5,808 nucleotides of DNA, taken from Cyanobacteria bacterium UBA8156. GTDB taxonomy: Bacteria; Cyanobacteriota; Cyanobacteriia; Pseudanabaenales; Pseudanabaenaceae. This document shows positions 1 to 5,808 of this stretch, piece by piece. Where the stretch lies: assembly GCA_003456125.1 (NCBI GenBank), contig DMPD01000359.1:1-5808 (forward strand), given 5' to 3'. Within the stretch, counting starts at the first letter, position 1; every line of letters begins with the position of its first letter. A program made the translations under genes and the position numbers. The notes under the pieces were generated by a model. It was not told the DNA's origin and ran no database searches. It was given only the letters and a program-made list of their open reading frames with translations.

Positions 1-1
1 G

Positions 2-78
2 TCCAAAACATCAGTCCAAAACTCTATTCAAAACACCAATTCAATACATCATTCCAAAACATCAATCCAAAACACCTA
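2..78. repeat. Degenerate 13-bp A-rich tandem repeat
   Basis: About six imperfect copies of a unit close to TCCAAAACATCAA follow one another, starting near 2, 15, 28, 41, 53 and 66. Most are 13 bp and one is 12 bp. The tract lies downstream of the histidine kinase stop codon (minus strand) and may continue off the left edge of the window. It has no sign of coding. It resembles the short tandem repeats common between cyanobacterial genes, but I do not recognise this unit. Confidence 0.75.
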
Positions 79-120
79 TCTATACTATCTATCGACGCTA
101 TCTATCGACGCTATCTATAC
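76..120. repeat. 13-bp TATCTATCGACGC tandem repeat
   Basis: Two perfect adjacent copies of TATCTATCGACGC occupy 86-98 and 99-111. They are flanked by partial copies reading CTATCTATAC at 76-85 and 111-120. The period matches the A-rich tract just to the left, but the unit sequence differs, so these are two neighbouring arrays of the same period. There is no clear hairpin or T-tract here, so this is not an obvious terminator for the kinase gene that ends at 163. Confidence 0.75.
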
Positions 121-162
121 CACAACATCCAGAATTCAGTTTTTGGGCATCAAGATTTGAGA

Positions 163-1491
163 TTAAGATAAAGAGGCGTTGGCTTGCGTCCGAAACTGCT
201 TTGGGAACACCAGGGTGAACTCGGTGTATTCTCCCAACTCGGTATCCACCTTCAGGGTACCACGATGCTGCCCAACCAAAATGTCGTAGGTGAGGGATAA
301 TCCCAAACCGGTGCCTTCCCCCGCTGGTTTGGTGGTAAAAAACGGCGTAAAAATTTTCTCGATCGCCGTCGGGGGAATGCCACTGCCATTGTCCCGGATG
401 ACGACCTCGGCCATATCGCTCAAATCTCGCGTGATTAAAGTCAATTTGGGTTGAAAACCATCACCCAGGGCAGCCTTCTTCATCCCCAAGGCGTAGCAGG
501 CATTATCGACTAGGTTGATGATCGCCCGGGTGAAGTCTCCAATCACCACCTCCACCAAGCCAATGCCCCCATCGTACTGCCGGTCAAAAGACACGTTAAA
601 GTTGCTATCTTTGGCCCGGCGGCTGTGGTAGGCCAACTGCACGGACTGCTCGAGCAAAGCGTTGAGCTCGACCGGCTGGGCTTGCCCCCCACCATCGGTG
701 CGCGCATGCTGCATCATGCTATGAATAATGCTTTCGGCACGATGACCGTGTTCGTGAATGCAACGGGCATTTTCGCTCAGTTCCCCCACCACAGCTTGAA
801 TGTCTTCCCACAAAGCCGGCTGGGGTTCGGCTTGGTATGCCTGCAACAGTTCTTGCACTTCTTGGGCTAAGTCCACCGACCCGGCGGCAAAGTTGTTGAC
901 GAAGTTTAAGGGGTTCCGCAGTTCGTGGGCCACGCCAGCCGCCAGAGTACCCAAAGAAGCCAGCTTTTCTTGGGTCACAATTTGCTTCTGGGCCGCCTGC
1001 AGATCGGCCAGGGTTTTCACCAACCGTTGGTTCTGGGTCTCGAGAGCGCGGGCCAATGTGTTCAAGCGCATGTGCAAGCGCACCCGTGCCAGTACTTCCT
1101 CTTCTTCAAAGGGCTTGGTGATGTAGTCCACCGCCCCCAACGACAACCCCCGCACCTTAGCCGCCGTTTCCGAAAGGGCTGTCATAAAAATCACGGGAAT
1201 ATCCTGGGTGATTTCCTCTTCTTTGAGCCGTTCGCAGGTTTTGAAACCATCGATGCCGGGCATCATCACGTCCAGCAAAATGAGGGCCGGGGGATCGTAG
1301 GTCGCTAGTTTGAGGGCCGTGGTACCGTTGTTGGCCACCGCAACTTCAAAGCCAGCACTGGTTAGGGTTTTGGACAATACTTTGAGGTTGGTGGGATTGT
1401 CGTCCACAATCAAAATGGGTCGCTCGGGTTCTGGCCCAGGGCCAGCCAAAATGTCCGGCTCGTTGTCCAGGGAGGTGGGCAGCACAGTCAT
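163..1491 (-). CDS. Receiver-histidine kinase hybrid (two-component signalling protein)
   Basis: This is a 442-residue soluble protein with no membrane segment or signal peptide. An N-terminal response-regulator receiver spans about residues 24-143, with an acidic pair (DD at 30-31), the phospho-acceptor Asp74 in LLDVMMPG, and Lys126 in ITKPF. A coiled-coil linker follows (about 144-178). The dimerisation/phosphoacceptor domain has the H-box GVAHELRNPLN with His189. The C-terminal ATPase domain shows the N-box NLVDNACYAL (Asn330), G1 DNGSGIP (367-373), F-box FTPFF (381-385) and G2 GEGTGLGLS (391-399). All catalytic motifs are present, so it should autophosphorylate. The family is common in cyanobacteria, where the receiver probably takes phosphate from another kinase and gates the output. 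No separate partner regulator lies in the window. I chose the ATG at 1491. The frame is open to a GTG at 1557 (464 residues), but that codon directly abuts the psaC terminator T-tract and has no ribosome-binding site. Neither start has a strong Shine-Dalgarno. Confidence 0.9.
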   Translation of the reverse strand: MTVLPTSLDNEPDILAGPGPEPERPILIVDDNPTNLKVLSKTLTSAGFEVAVANNGTTALKLATYDPPALILLDVMMPGIDGFKTCERLKEEEITQDIPVIFMTALSETAAKVRGLSLGAVDYITKPFEEEEVLARVRLHMRLNTLARALETQNQRLVKTLADLQAAQKQIVTQEKLASLGTLAAGVAHELRNPLNFVNNFAAGSVDLAQEVQELLQAYQAEPQPALWEDIQAVVGELSENARCIHEHGHRAESIIHSMMQHARTDGGGQAQPVELNALLEQSVQLAYHSRRAKDSNFNVSFDRQYDGGIGLVEVVIGDFTRAIINLVDNACYALGMKKAALGDGFQPKLTLITRDLSDMAEVVIRDNGSGIPPTAIEKIFTPFFTTKPAGEGTGLGLSLTYDILVGQHRGTLKVDTELGEYTEFTLVFPKQFRTQANASLS

Positions 1492-1524
1492 ACGAAGAAA
1501 CCCATCGGTACCTTTCAGTAAAGC

Positions 1525-1554
1525 ATTTTGCGGAGACTCTCGACAGCGGGTAAA
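1525..1554 (-). promoter_or_regulatory. Candidate promoter for the histidine kinase
   Basis: On the minus strand TTTACC (1549-1554) and CAAAAT (1525-1530) are separated by 18 bp. Each matches the sigma-70 consensus at 4 of 6 positions. It sits just after the psaC terminator, and initiation a few bases downstream would leave a short leader before the ATG at 1491. This is sequence resemblance only. Confidence 0.25.
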
Positions 1555-1557
1555 CAC

Positions 1558-1583
1558 AAAAAAAGAGGCGAATCACCGCCTCT
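1558..1583 (-). terminator. Rho-independent terminator of psaC
   Basis: Read on the minus strand, AGAGGCG (1577-1583) pairs perfectly with CGCCTCT (1564-1570) around a 6-nt loop. This 7-bp GC-rich stem is followed at once by six T residues (1558-1563). It lies about 70 bp after the psaC stop codon and before the kinase gene on the same strand. psaC is therefore probably transcribed alone, with little read-through into the kinase. Confidence 0.85.
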
Positions 1584-1650
1584 CCGGATTCCAGGGTATT
1601 TTGTGGCTATTTTGGAACACCTGTCGGGTTCCCATTGGCCTTGGTTGGCG

Positions 1651-1984
<334 letters not shown>

Positions 1985-2001
1985 ACTTTGGCCCTCTCGT
2001 T

Positions 2002-2073
2002 CCCAATCCAGGGCCCAATCTAGGGCCCAATCCAGAACCCAATCCAGGACCTAATCCAGTGCCCAATCCATCC
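2002..2073. repeat. Six tandem copies of a 12-bp repeat, CCCAATCCAGGG
   Basis: Six contiguous 12-bp units start at 2002, 2014, 2026, 2038, 2050 and 2062. The CCCAATCCAG core is preserved, with one or two changes in some copies, and the last two bases vary. A decayed seventh copy follows at about 2072. The GGGCCC palindrome forms at two unit junctions (2011-2016 and 2023-2028). Because 12 is divisible by three, every frame stays open and yields a four-residue repeat, but there is no evidence of translation. On the psaC-sense strand the unit reads CCCTGGATTGGG. Confidence 0.9.
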
Positions 2074-2118
2074 CAAAATCTTTCACAAAAATAAAAAATA
2101 AAGCCGTGTTTAGACTTT

Positions 2119-2149
2119 GGGAGTTCGACTCCGGGAGTTCGACTCCGGG
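2119..2149. repeat. Two tandem 14-bp repeats with hairpin potential
   Basis: GGGAGTTCGACTCC occurs perfectly at 2119-2132 and 2133-2146, followed by a further GGG. Each copy contains GGAGT and ACTCC, which can pair around the 3-nt loop TCG. The GTTCGA core resembles the T-arm of a tRNA, but no acceptor stem, anticodon arm or D-arm is present nearby, so this is not a tRNA. Confidence 0.85.
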
Positions 2150-2225
2150 CTTGGCTTGGTTCAGAAACAAGGGCGCGACTTGGGTGCAGTTCGGGTGAAA
2201 CCCCCCATGGAATAGGGCTTTGCGC

Positions 2226-2254
2226 AAAATGGACAAAGCTTTTGCCACGGTCAA
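2226..2254 (-). promoter_or_regulatory. Weak promoter-like element that could serve psaC
   Basis: On the minus strand TTGACC (2249-2254) and CATTTT (2226-2231) are spaced by 17 bp. The -35 box is good and the -10 box is poor. Use of this site would give psaC a leader of more than 300 nt containing both repeat arrays and the G-rich tract. An alternative start in the A/T-rich patch at 2085-2103 is equally possible. Confidence 0.2.
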
Positions 2255-2340
2255 GTTTATCGCAGCCCCTAGAACCCCTTGCCCCTCGGTTAAATAACTT
2301 AAAACAATGTAATACTTGCCGATACGAACCGTTACACGAT

Positions 2341-2370
2341 TTGACGGATAGCCCAGATCCTGCGTAGGCT
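2341..2370 (+). promoter_or_regulatory. Candidate promoter for the amidase gene
   Basis: TTGACG (2341-2346) is followed after 18 bp by TAGGCT (2365-2370). The first box is strong and the second matches the consensus only at its outer bases. It would start transcription shortly before the ribosome-binding site at 2382. The A/T-rich stretch just upstream, with TAATAC at 2310-2315, is an alternative. Confidence 0.3.
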
Positions 2371-2381
2371 AAGGCACGGTT

Positions 2382-2386
2382 GGAGG
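2382..2386 (+). promoter_or_regulatory. Shine-Dalgarno that decides the amidase start
   Basis: GGAGG directly touches a first ATG at 2387, which leaves no spacer, but lies 6 nt before a second in-frame ATG at 2393. The second is therefore the likely start, shortening the protein by two residues. Confidence 0.7.
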
Positions 2387-2392
2387 ATGGCC

Positions 2393-4090
2393 ATGGGGCG
2401 CTGGGGTTGGCTGGGGTTGGTGGCGGTGATGGGGACGCCGGGGGCGATCGCCCAGGGGTTGCATTTGACCTATCCACCGCCGCAACACCGCACCGATGCA
2501 GAGCGGATTTTCTTTATTGGCACGTCGCCCGCGGCGGTGCAGTTGAACGGCCAACCCATCCGCCAGAGCACGGCGGGTCATTTTGCGCCGAGTCGACCGT
2601 TGCAGCCCGGCATGAATCGGTTTGTGTTGCGATCGGGGAACCAAGAAATTACCGTGACGGTGGAGCGCACCGTGGAGCGTCCCCCCCAAACCCTTACCGA
2701 TTTGCGCCGGCCCTTTCCCGAGCGGGCGGTGGCGGTACAGCCGGGGGAATTGGTGTGTTTTGGGGTGCAGGCGGTGCCGGGGGCCCAAGTGCAGGTGCAG
2801 GGGGGAGATGTGGTACTACCCTTGTCGCCGGTGGCCCGGCCCCAGTTGCCCAGCAATGCGGCGGTGTTGGTGGGGACGCCGCAACCGCAGCCGGGCCAAC
2901 CGGGGGAGTACGGGGTCTGTCGGCCTTTTACCCAACCCCAGAGGCTCACGGAGTGGACGTACCGGGCCCAGTTGGGGAACCAATCGGCCCAGGTGGTGGC
3001 TCCCGGTTCCCTCGAAATTCTCGATCCGGCCGTGGTGACGGTGGCGACGGTGACGGTTCCGGAGGCGATCGCCCGGACGGGCCCCAGTACCAATGCTTCC
3101 CGGTTAACGCCGTTGCCCCAGGGGACGCAGGGCCGGGTGACGGGCCGCAATGGGGATTGGTGGCGCTGGGAGTATGGGGGCTGGGTGGAGGCCAAAAATC
3201 TCCGCATCGGGCGATCGCCCCTGCCCCCCCGCTCGGTGGTGCGGGGGGTGACGACGCAGGCGGTGGGGTCTTGGACGGAGGTGCGCATTCCTTTGACGGT
3301 GCCGCTGCCGGTGACGGTACAGGAACGACCGGGGGCGGTGGAATTGACGGTGCACCACGCCACGGCGGAAACCGACACGATGAAAATTGCTGCCAGTCCG
3401 ATTTTGCGCTTGGTGCAGTGGGAGCAGACCACGCCCGATCGCCTCACCTATCGGCTGGAGTTGGGGAGCGATCGCCTCTGGGGCTACAAAATGCGCTACG
3501 AGGGCACAACCTTGGTGTTGGCATTGCGCCATCCGCCCCAGGGGCCCGTGACCGTGTTGCTCGATCCCGGCCACGGCGGCCCGGAAGATTTGGGGGCACG
3601 GGGGCCCACCGGCTACCCGGAAAAGGATGTGACCCTGGCCTTGGCCCAAAAGGTGCGGGATGCGTTGCGGCAGGAAGGGGCGATCGTGGTGATGACCCGG
3701 GAGGGGGATGAGGATTTGTGGCCCCAGCAACGGGCGGCCCGGATCGCCGAGGCAGAACCAACGGTGGCCCTCAGCCTCCATTACAACGCCCTGCCGGACC
3801 ACGGGGATGCCGAAAATACCCAGGGGGTGGGGATGTTTTGGTACCACCGGCAAAGCCATGGGTTGGCTCAAGTGCTGCACGATCGCCTGACCCAGGAACT
3901 CAACCGACCCAGTTACGGGATGTTTTGGGGAAATTTAGCCCTGGCTCGCCCCACGGTGGCCCCTGCCGTGTTGCTGGAGTTGGGGTTTATGATTCATCCC
4001 GAAGAGTTTGCATGGATTGTCTCGCCGGCAGCCCAACAGCAACTGGCCCGGGCGATCGCCCGGATTACCCTGGATTGGATTCGCCAGTAG
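2393..4090 (+). CDS. Exported N-acetylmuramoyl-L-alanine amidase (Amidase_3 family)
   Basis: This 565-residue protein should act in the periplasm. It cleaves the amide bond between N-acetylmuramic acid and the L-alanine of the stem peptide, in cell separation or wall turnover. A hydrophobic signal peptide covers about residues 1-20, with likely cleavage after AIA. A beta-rich N-terminal part (about 21-90) and a middle region follow; the middle region holds the protein's only two cysteines (122 and 176). An SH3-like domain (about 215-270, around WWRWEYGGWVEAKNL) and a beta-rich AMIN-like region (about 280-380) follow. The C-terminal catalytic domain (about 386-563) has zinc ligands His394 in DPGHGG, Glu410 in YPEKDV and His463 in SLHYN, with catalytic Glu529 in LLELGF. 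All are intact. I see no long insert inside the catalytic domain of the type that self-inhibits some AmiC-type enzymes. The gene is longer than minimal amidases because of the N-terminal modules. It converges on menB with 15 bp between stops. The amidase call is firm; the domain limits are estimates. Confidence 0.93.
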   Translation: MGRWGWLGLVAVMGTPGAIAQGLHLTYPPPQHRTDAERIFFIGTSPAAVQLNGQPIRQSTAGHFAPSRPLQPGMNRFVLRSGNQEITVTVERTVERPPQTLTDLRRPFPERAVAVQPGELVCFGVQAVPGAQVQVQGGDVVLPLSPVARPQLPSNAAVLVGTPQPQPGQPGEYGVCRPFTQPQRLTEWTYRAQLGNQSAQVVAPGSLEILDPAVVTVATVTVPEAIARTGPSTNASRLTPLPQGTQGRVTGRNGDWWRWEYGGWVEAKNLRIGRSPLPPRSVVRGVTTQAVGSWTEVRIPLTVPLPVTVQERPGAVELTVHHATAETDTMKIAASPILRLVQWEQTTPDRLTYRLELGSDRLWGYKMRYEGTTLVLALRHPPQGPVTVLLDPGHGGPEDLGARGPTGYPEKDVTLALAQKVRDALRQEGAIVVMTREGDEDLWPQQRAARIAEAEPTVALSLHYNALPDHGDAENTQGVGMFWYHRQSHGLAQVLHDRLTQELNRPSYGMFWGNLALARPTVAPAVLLELGFMIHPEEFAWIVSPAAQQQLARAIARITLDWIRQ

Positions 4091-4105
4091 CCAAAACCCC
4101 TGTCC

Positions 4106-4951
4106 CTAGGGCAACTTGGGATAGCGATCGAAATCGGGTTTGCGTTTTTCCAAGAAAGCCTGCTTGCCTTCGCGGGCTTCTTCGGTCATGTAGTACAACA
4201 TGGTGGCATTGCCGGCCAGTTCTTGAATCCCGGTTTGCCCATCGCATTCAGCGTTGAACGCAGACTTGATGCAGCGGAGGGCCAGGGGGCTTTTCTCGAG
4301 AATTTCGCGGGCCCAGCGCACCCCTTCCGTTTCCAGTTGCTCCACGGGCACCACGGCGTTGACCAACCCCATGGCCAGGGCTTCTTGGGCATCGTATTGC
4401 CGGCACAAATACCAAATTTCCCGGGCTTTGCGCTGCCCTACCAACCGCGCCAGGTACGAAGCACCAAACCCGCCGTCAAAACTGCCCACGTTGGGGCCGG
4501 TCTGCCCAAAAATGGCGTTGTCGGCGGCCAGGGTCAAATCGCAAACCACCTGCAACACGTTCCCGCCACCGATCGCGTAGCCCGCCACCAACGCAATTAC
4601 GGGTTTGGGAATGGTGCGAATCAGCCGTTGCAAATCCAAAACGTTGAGCAGGGGTACCCCCTCCTCCGAAATGTAACCGGCGGCTCCCCGCACCCGCTGA
4701 TCTCCCCCCGAACAAAAGGCATACTTGCCGTCGCTACAGGGGCCGGTGCCCGTCAACAACACCACACCAATATCCATATCTTCTCGGGCATCGCTAAAGG
4801 CCCGGATCATCTCGGCAATGGTTTCCGGCCGAAAGGCGTTGCGGACGTGGGGCCGGTTGATGGTAATCTTCGCAATCCCCTCTGTCTTGTGGTACAGAAT
4901 GTCTTCAAATTGCCGAATTTCTTTCCAAGAAATCTTTTTGGAGGTAGACAT
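4106..4951 (-). CDS. menB: 1,4-dihydroxy-2-naphthoyl-CoA synthase, MenB
   Basis: MenB is a crotonase-fold enzyme that closes the ring of o-succinylbenzoyl-CoA to give 1,4-dihydroxy-2-naphthoyl-CoA. In cyanobacteria this pathway makes phylloquinone, the A1 acceptor of photosystem I. The 281-residue product matches the family's usual length. Landmarks are [12 protein letters not shown] (31-42), the oxyanion-hole segment CSGGDQ (80-85), AGYAIGGG (123-130), [13 protein letters not shown] (149-161), EIWYLCRQY and [15 protein letters not shown]. The QTG form at 150-152 fits the bicarbonate-dependent class known from E. coli and cyanobacteria. Odd residues are GGGNVLQ where homologues I recall have GGGHVLH, GPNVG for GPKVG, and GPCSDG for GPHSDG. 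I chose the ATG at 4951. The frame opens at 4978 (290 residues), but a -10-like TATTATGAT lies just before 4978, so the extra nine residues are probably untranscribed or leader. An ATG at 4960 is also possible. No start has a good Shine-Dalgarno. Confidence 0.96.
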   Translation of the reverse strand: MSTSKKISWKEIRQFEDILYHKTEGIAKITINRPHVRNAFRPETIAEMIRAFSDAREDMDIGVVLLTGTGPCSDGKYAFCSGGDQRVRGAAGYISEEGVPLLNVLDLQRLIRTIPKPVIALVAGYAIGGGNVLQVVCDLTLAADNAIFGQTGPNVGSFDGGFGASYLARLVGQRKAREIWYLCRQYDAQEALAMGLVNAVVPVEQLETEGVRWAREILEKSPLALRCIKSAFNAECDGQTGIQELAGNATMLYYMTEEAREGKQAFLEKRKPDFDRYPKLP

Positions 4952-4980
4952 CTGTACCATGGAGTGCCAATAGGTCATCT

Positions 4981-4990
4981 ATCATAATAC
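4981..4990. promoter_or_regulatory. Shared -10-like element between menB and the aminotransferase gene
   Basis: ATCATAATAC in the 57-bp divergent spacer reads as TATTATGAT on the minus strand (TATTAT or TATGAT) and as CATAAT on the plus strand. Either could be a -10 box. No good -35 box is found at the expected distance on either strand. Use in both directions would give short leaders of about 25 nt for menB and about 15 nt for the aminotransferase. Confidence 0.35.
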
Positions 4991-5008
4991 GGAACGAGAA
5001 GTCTGGCT

Positions 5009-5808
5009 ATGCGATTGGCAAGACGTTTGCAGGGATTGCAAGCCAATGTGTTTGCGGACATGGATCGGGCGAAGCAGGGGGCGATCGCCGCCGGTTTGCC
5101 GCTGTGGGATTTGTCGTTGGGTTCTTCGGATTTGCCGGTAGCTCCTCACATTGTGGCAGCGATCCAAGACAGCCTGCAGGATGTCCATTCCTTTGGCTAT
5201 ACGTTGTTTGGGGCGACGGCGGATTTGCGCGGGGCGATCGCCCAGTGGTTGGCAGCCAAATTCGCCGTGACGGTAGACCCGGAAACGGAGGTGTTGCCGT
5301 TGATTGGTTCCCAGGAGGGGACATGGCACCTGCCGTTGGCGGTCTTGGAGCCGGGGGAGGTGGCCCTGTTGCAGAATCCGGGGTATCCCTCGCACTATGG
5401 CGGGGTGGCCTTGGCCGGCGGCGTGCCCTACGGCATGGAATTGCACCCCGAACAGGGCTTTTTACCGCAATTTGACCGCATTCCGGCGGACGTGTTGGCG
5501 CGGGCCCGGTTGATGGTGTTGAGTTATCCCCACAACCCCACCACCGCGATCGCCCCGCCCGCATTTTGGGAAGAGGCGTTGGCGTTTTGCCGGCGCTACG
5601 ATCTGATTTTGGCCCACGATTTCCCCTACGTGGATTTTGTCTTGGATGGGGGTTTGCCGCCTTCGGTGTTGCAGGTAGATCGGGGGCGGGAGCGCAGCCT
5701 CGAATTTTTTAGTCTGTCGAAGTCGTACCACATGGGGGGCCTGCGGGTGGGGTTTGCCGTGGAGAACCGGGAGTGCATCGCGGCGTTGCGGCAGATCAAG
5801 GTCGTGGG
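5009..5808 (+). CDS. PLP-dependent class I/II aminotransferase, LL-diaminopimelate aminotransferase-like (3' end cut by window)
   Basis: The first 266 codons of a fold-type I aminotransferase are present; the frame is open to the window edge, and a full member is usually near 390-400 residues. Visible motifs, in order, are LSLGSSDLP near the N-terminus, YTLFGATADLRGAIAQW (substrate and dimer region), GSQEGTWHLPLAVLEPGE, NPGYPSH, Asn176 in SYPHNPTTA, Asp204 and Tyr207 in AHDFPYVDF (pyridine nitrogen and hydroxyl contacts), Lys238 in SLSKSYHMGG (the Schiff-base lysine) and Arg246 in LRVGF. These put it in the COG0436-type group that includes LL-diaminopimelate, alanine and succinyl-diaminopimelate aminotransferases. 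The exact substrate cannot be read from this fragment. The ATG at 5009 is the first start after an in-frame stop at 4985, with a weak purine-rich site GAGAAG (4996-5001) 7 nt upstream. It is divergent from menB with a 57-bp gap. Confidence 0.9.
   Translation, partial: MRLARRLQGLQANVFADMDRAKQGAIAAGLPLWDLSLGSSDLPVAPHIVAAIQDSLQDVHSFGYTLFGATADLRGAIAQWLAAKFAVTVDPETEVLPLIGSQEGTWHLPLAVLEPGEVALLQNPGYPSHYGGVALAGGVPYGMELHPEQGFLPQFDRIPADVLARARLMVLSYPHNPTTAIAPPAFWEEALAFCRRYDLILAHDFPYVDFVLDGGLPPSVLQVDRGRERSLEFFSLSKSYHMGGLRVGFAVENRECIAALRQIKVV

Larger units (their letters stand above)
2444..5553. repeat. Eight HIP1 octamers (GCGATCGC)
   Basis: The cyanobacterial palindrome GCGATCGC occurs at 2444, 3065, 3211, 3468 and 4052 in the amidase gene and at 5081, 5234 and 5546 in the aminotransferase gene. 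Six of the eight sit in the reading frame as GCG ATC GCC, encoding Ala-Ile-Ala; those at 3211 and 3468 are out of that frame. None occurs in the kinase, psaC or menB, although near matches do (for example 4124-4131). HIP1 abundance is a known cyanobacterial genome signature. Confidence 0.95.

Noticed and set aside
2002..2146. CRISPR array
   Set aside because: Units are 12 or 14 bp and directly adjacent, with no unique spacers and no cas genes.
2119..2149. tRNA gene
   Set aside because: Only a T-arm-like core is present. The rest of the cloverleaf and a CCA-adjacent acceptor stem are missing.
2051..2254. 67-codon minus-strand frame with a TTG start in the psaC upstream region
   Set aside because: No Shine-Dalgarno, no recognisable domain, and it runs into the repeats. 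The TTG overlaps a -35-like TTGACC.
2309..2325. NtcA binding site (GTA-N8-TAC)
   Set aside because: GTA at 2309 and TAC at 2323 are separated by 11 bases, not 8.
2331..2346. RpaB HLR1-type direct repeat near GTTACACGATTTGACG
   Set aside because: Only one half-site matches; the second half is too divergent and better read as a -35 box.
2380..3711. 443-codon open frame on the plus strand overlapping the amidase gene
   Set aside because: It is a different frame of the same strand, rich in Gly and Ala because the DNA is G-rich. The overlapping amidase frame has a signal peptide and all catalytic motifs, so this is a shadow.
2578..3880. Long minus-strand frames (289 and 258 codons) antisense to the amidase
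   Set aside because: Their Pro/Arg/His-rich compositions mirror GC-rich coding sequence, with no motifs or ribosome-binding sites.
4223..4987. 254-codon plus-strand frame antisense to menB
   Set aside because: menB is certain on the opposite strand. The frame has no recognisable motifs and is explained by codon bias.

Overview
This window is chromosomal DNA from a cyanobacterium. Three things show this: an intact psaC (the iron-sulfur subunit of photosystem I), a cyanobacterial-type menB, and eight copies of the HIP1 octamer GCGATCGC. The DNA is GC-rich and G-rich on the coding strand of the amidase gene. I cannot name the genus from sequence alone.

Layout, left to right. Positions 1-121 hold two degenerate 13-bp tandem-repeat tracts. 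On the minus strand, 163-1491 encodes a soluble receiver-histidine kinase hybrid. Upstream of it lies psaC (minus, 1651-1896), with a clear intrinsic terminator between them (1558-1583). A long gene-free region (1897-2392) separates psaC from a divergent plus-strand gene. It contains a G-rich tract, six copies of a 12-bp repeat, two copies of a 14-bp repeat and weak promoter-like sequences. The plus-strand gene (2393-4090) encodes an exported N-acetylmuramoyl-L-alanine amidase. It converges on menB (minus, 4106-4951) with only 15 bp between stop codons. A 57-bp divergent spacer then leads to a plus-strand fold-type I aminotransferase (5009 to the window end), which is truncated by the window edge.

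Functional links. psaC and menB both serve photosystem I: PsaC carries FA and FB, and MenB makes the naphthoate precursor of phylloquinone, the A1 cofactor. The amidase cuts peptidoglycan. The aminotransferase resembles LL-diaminopimelate aminotransferases, which would connect it to lysine and peptidoglycan precursor synthesis, but its substrate is uncertain. The kinase has no recognisable sensor domain and its partner is not in the window.

I see no defence island, CRISPR array, mobile element, tRNA or rRNA, and no convincing new multi-gene system. The most unusual material is the repeat-rich psaC upstream region, a cysteine at PsaC position 23, and the loss of several usually conserved histidines in MenB.
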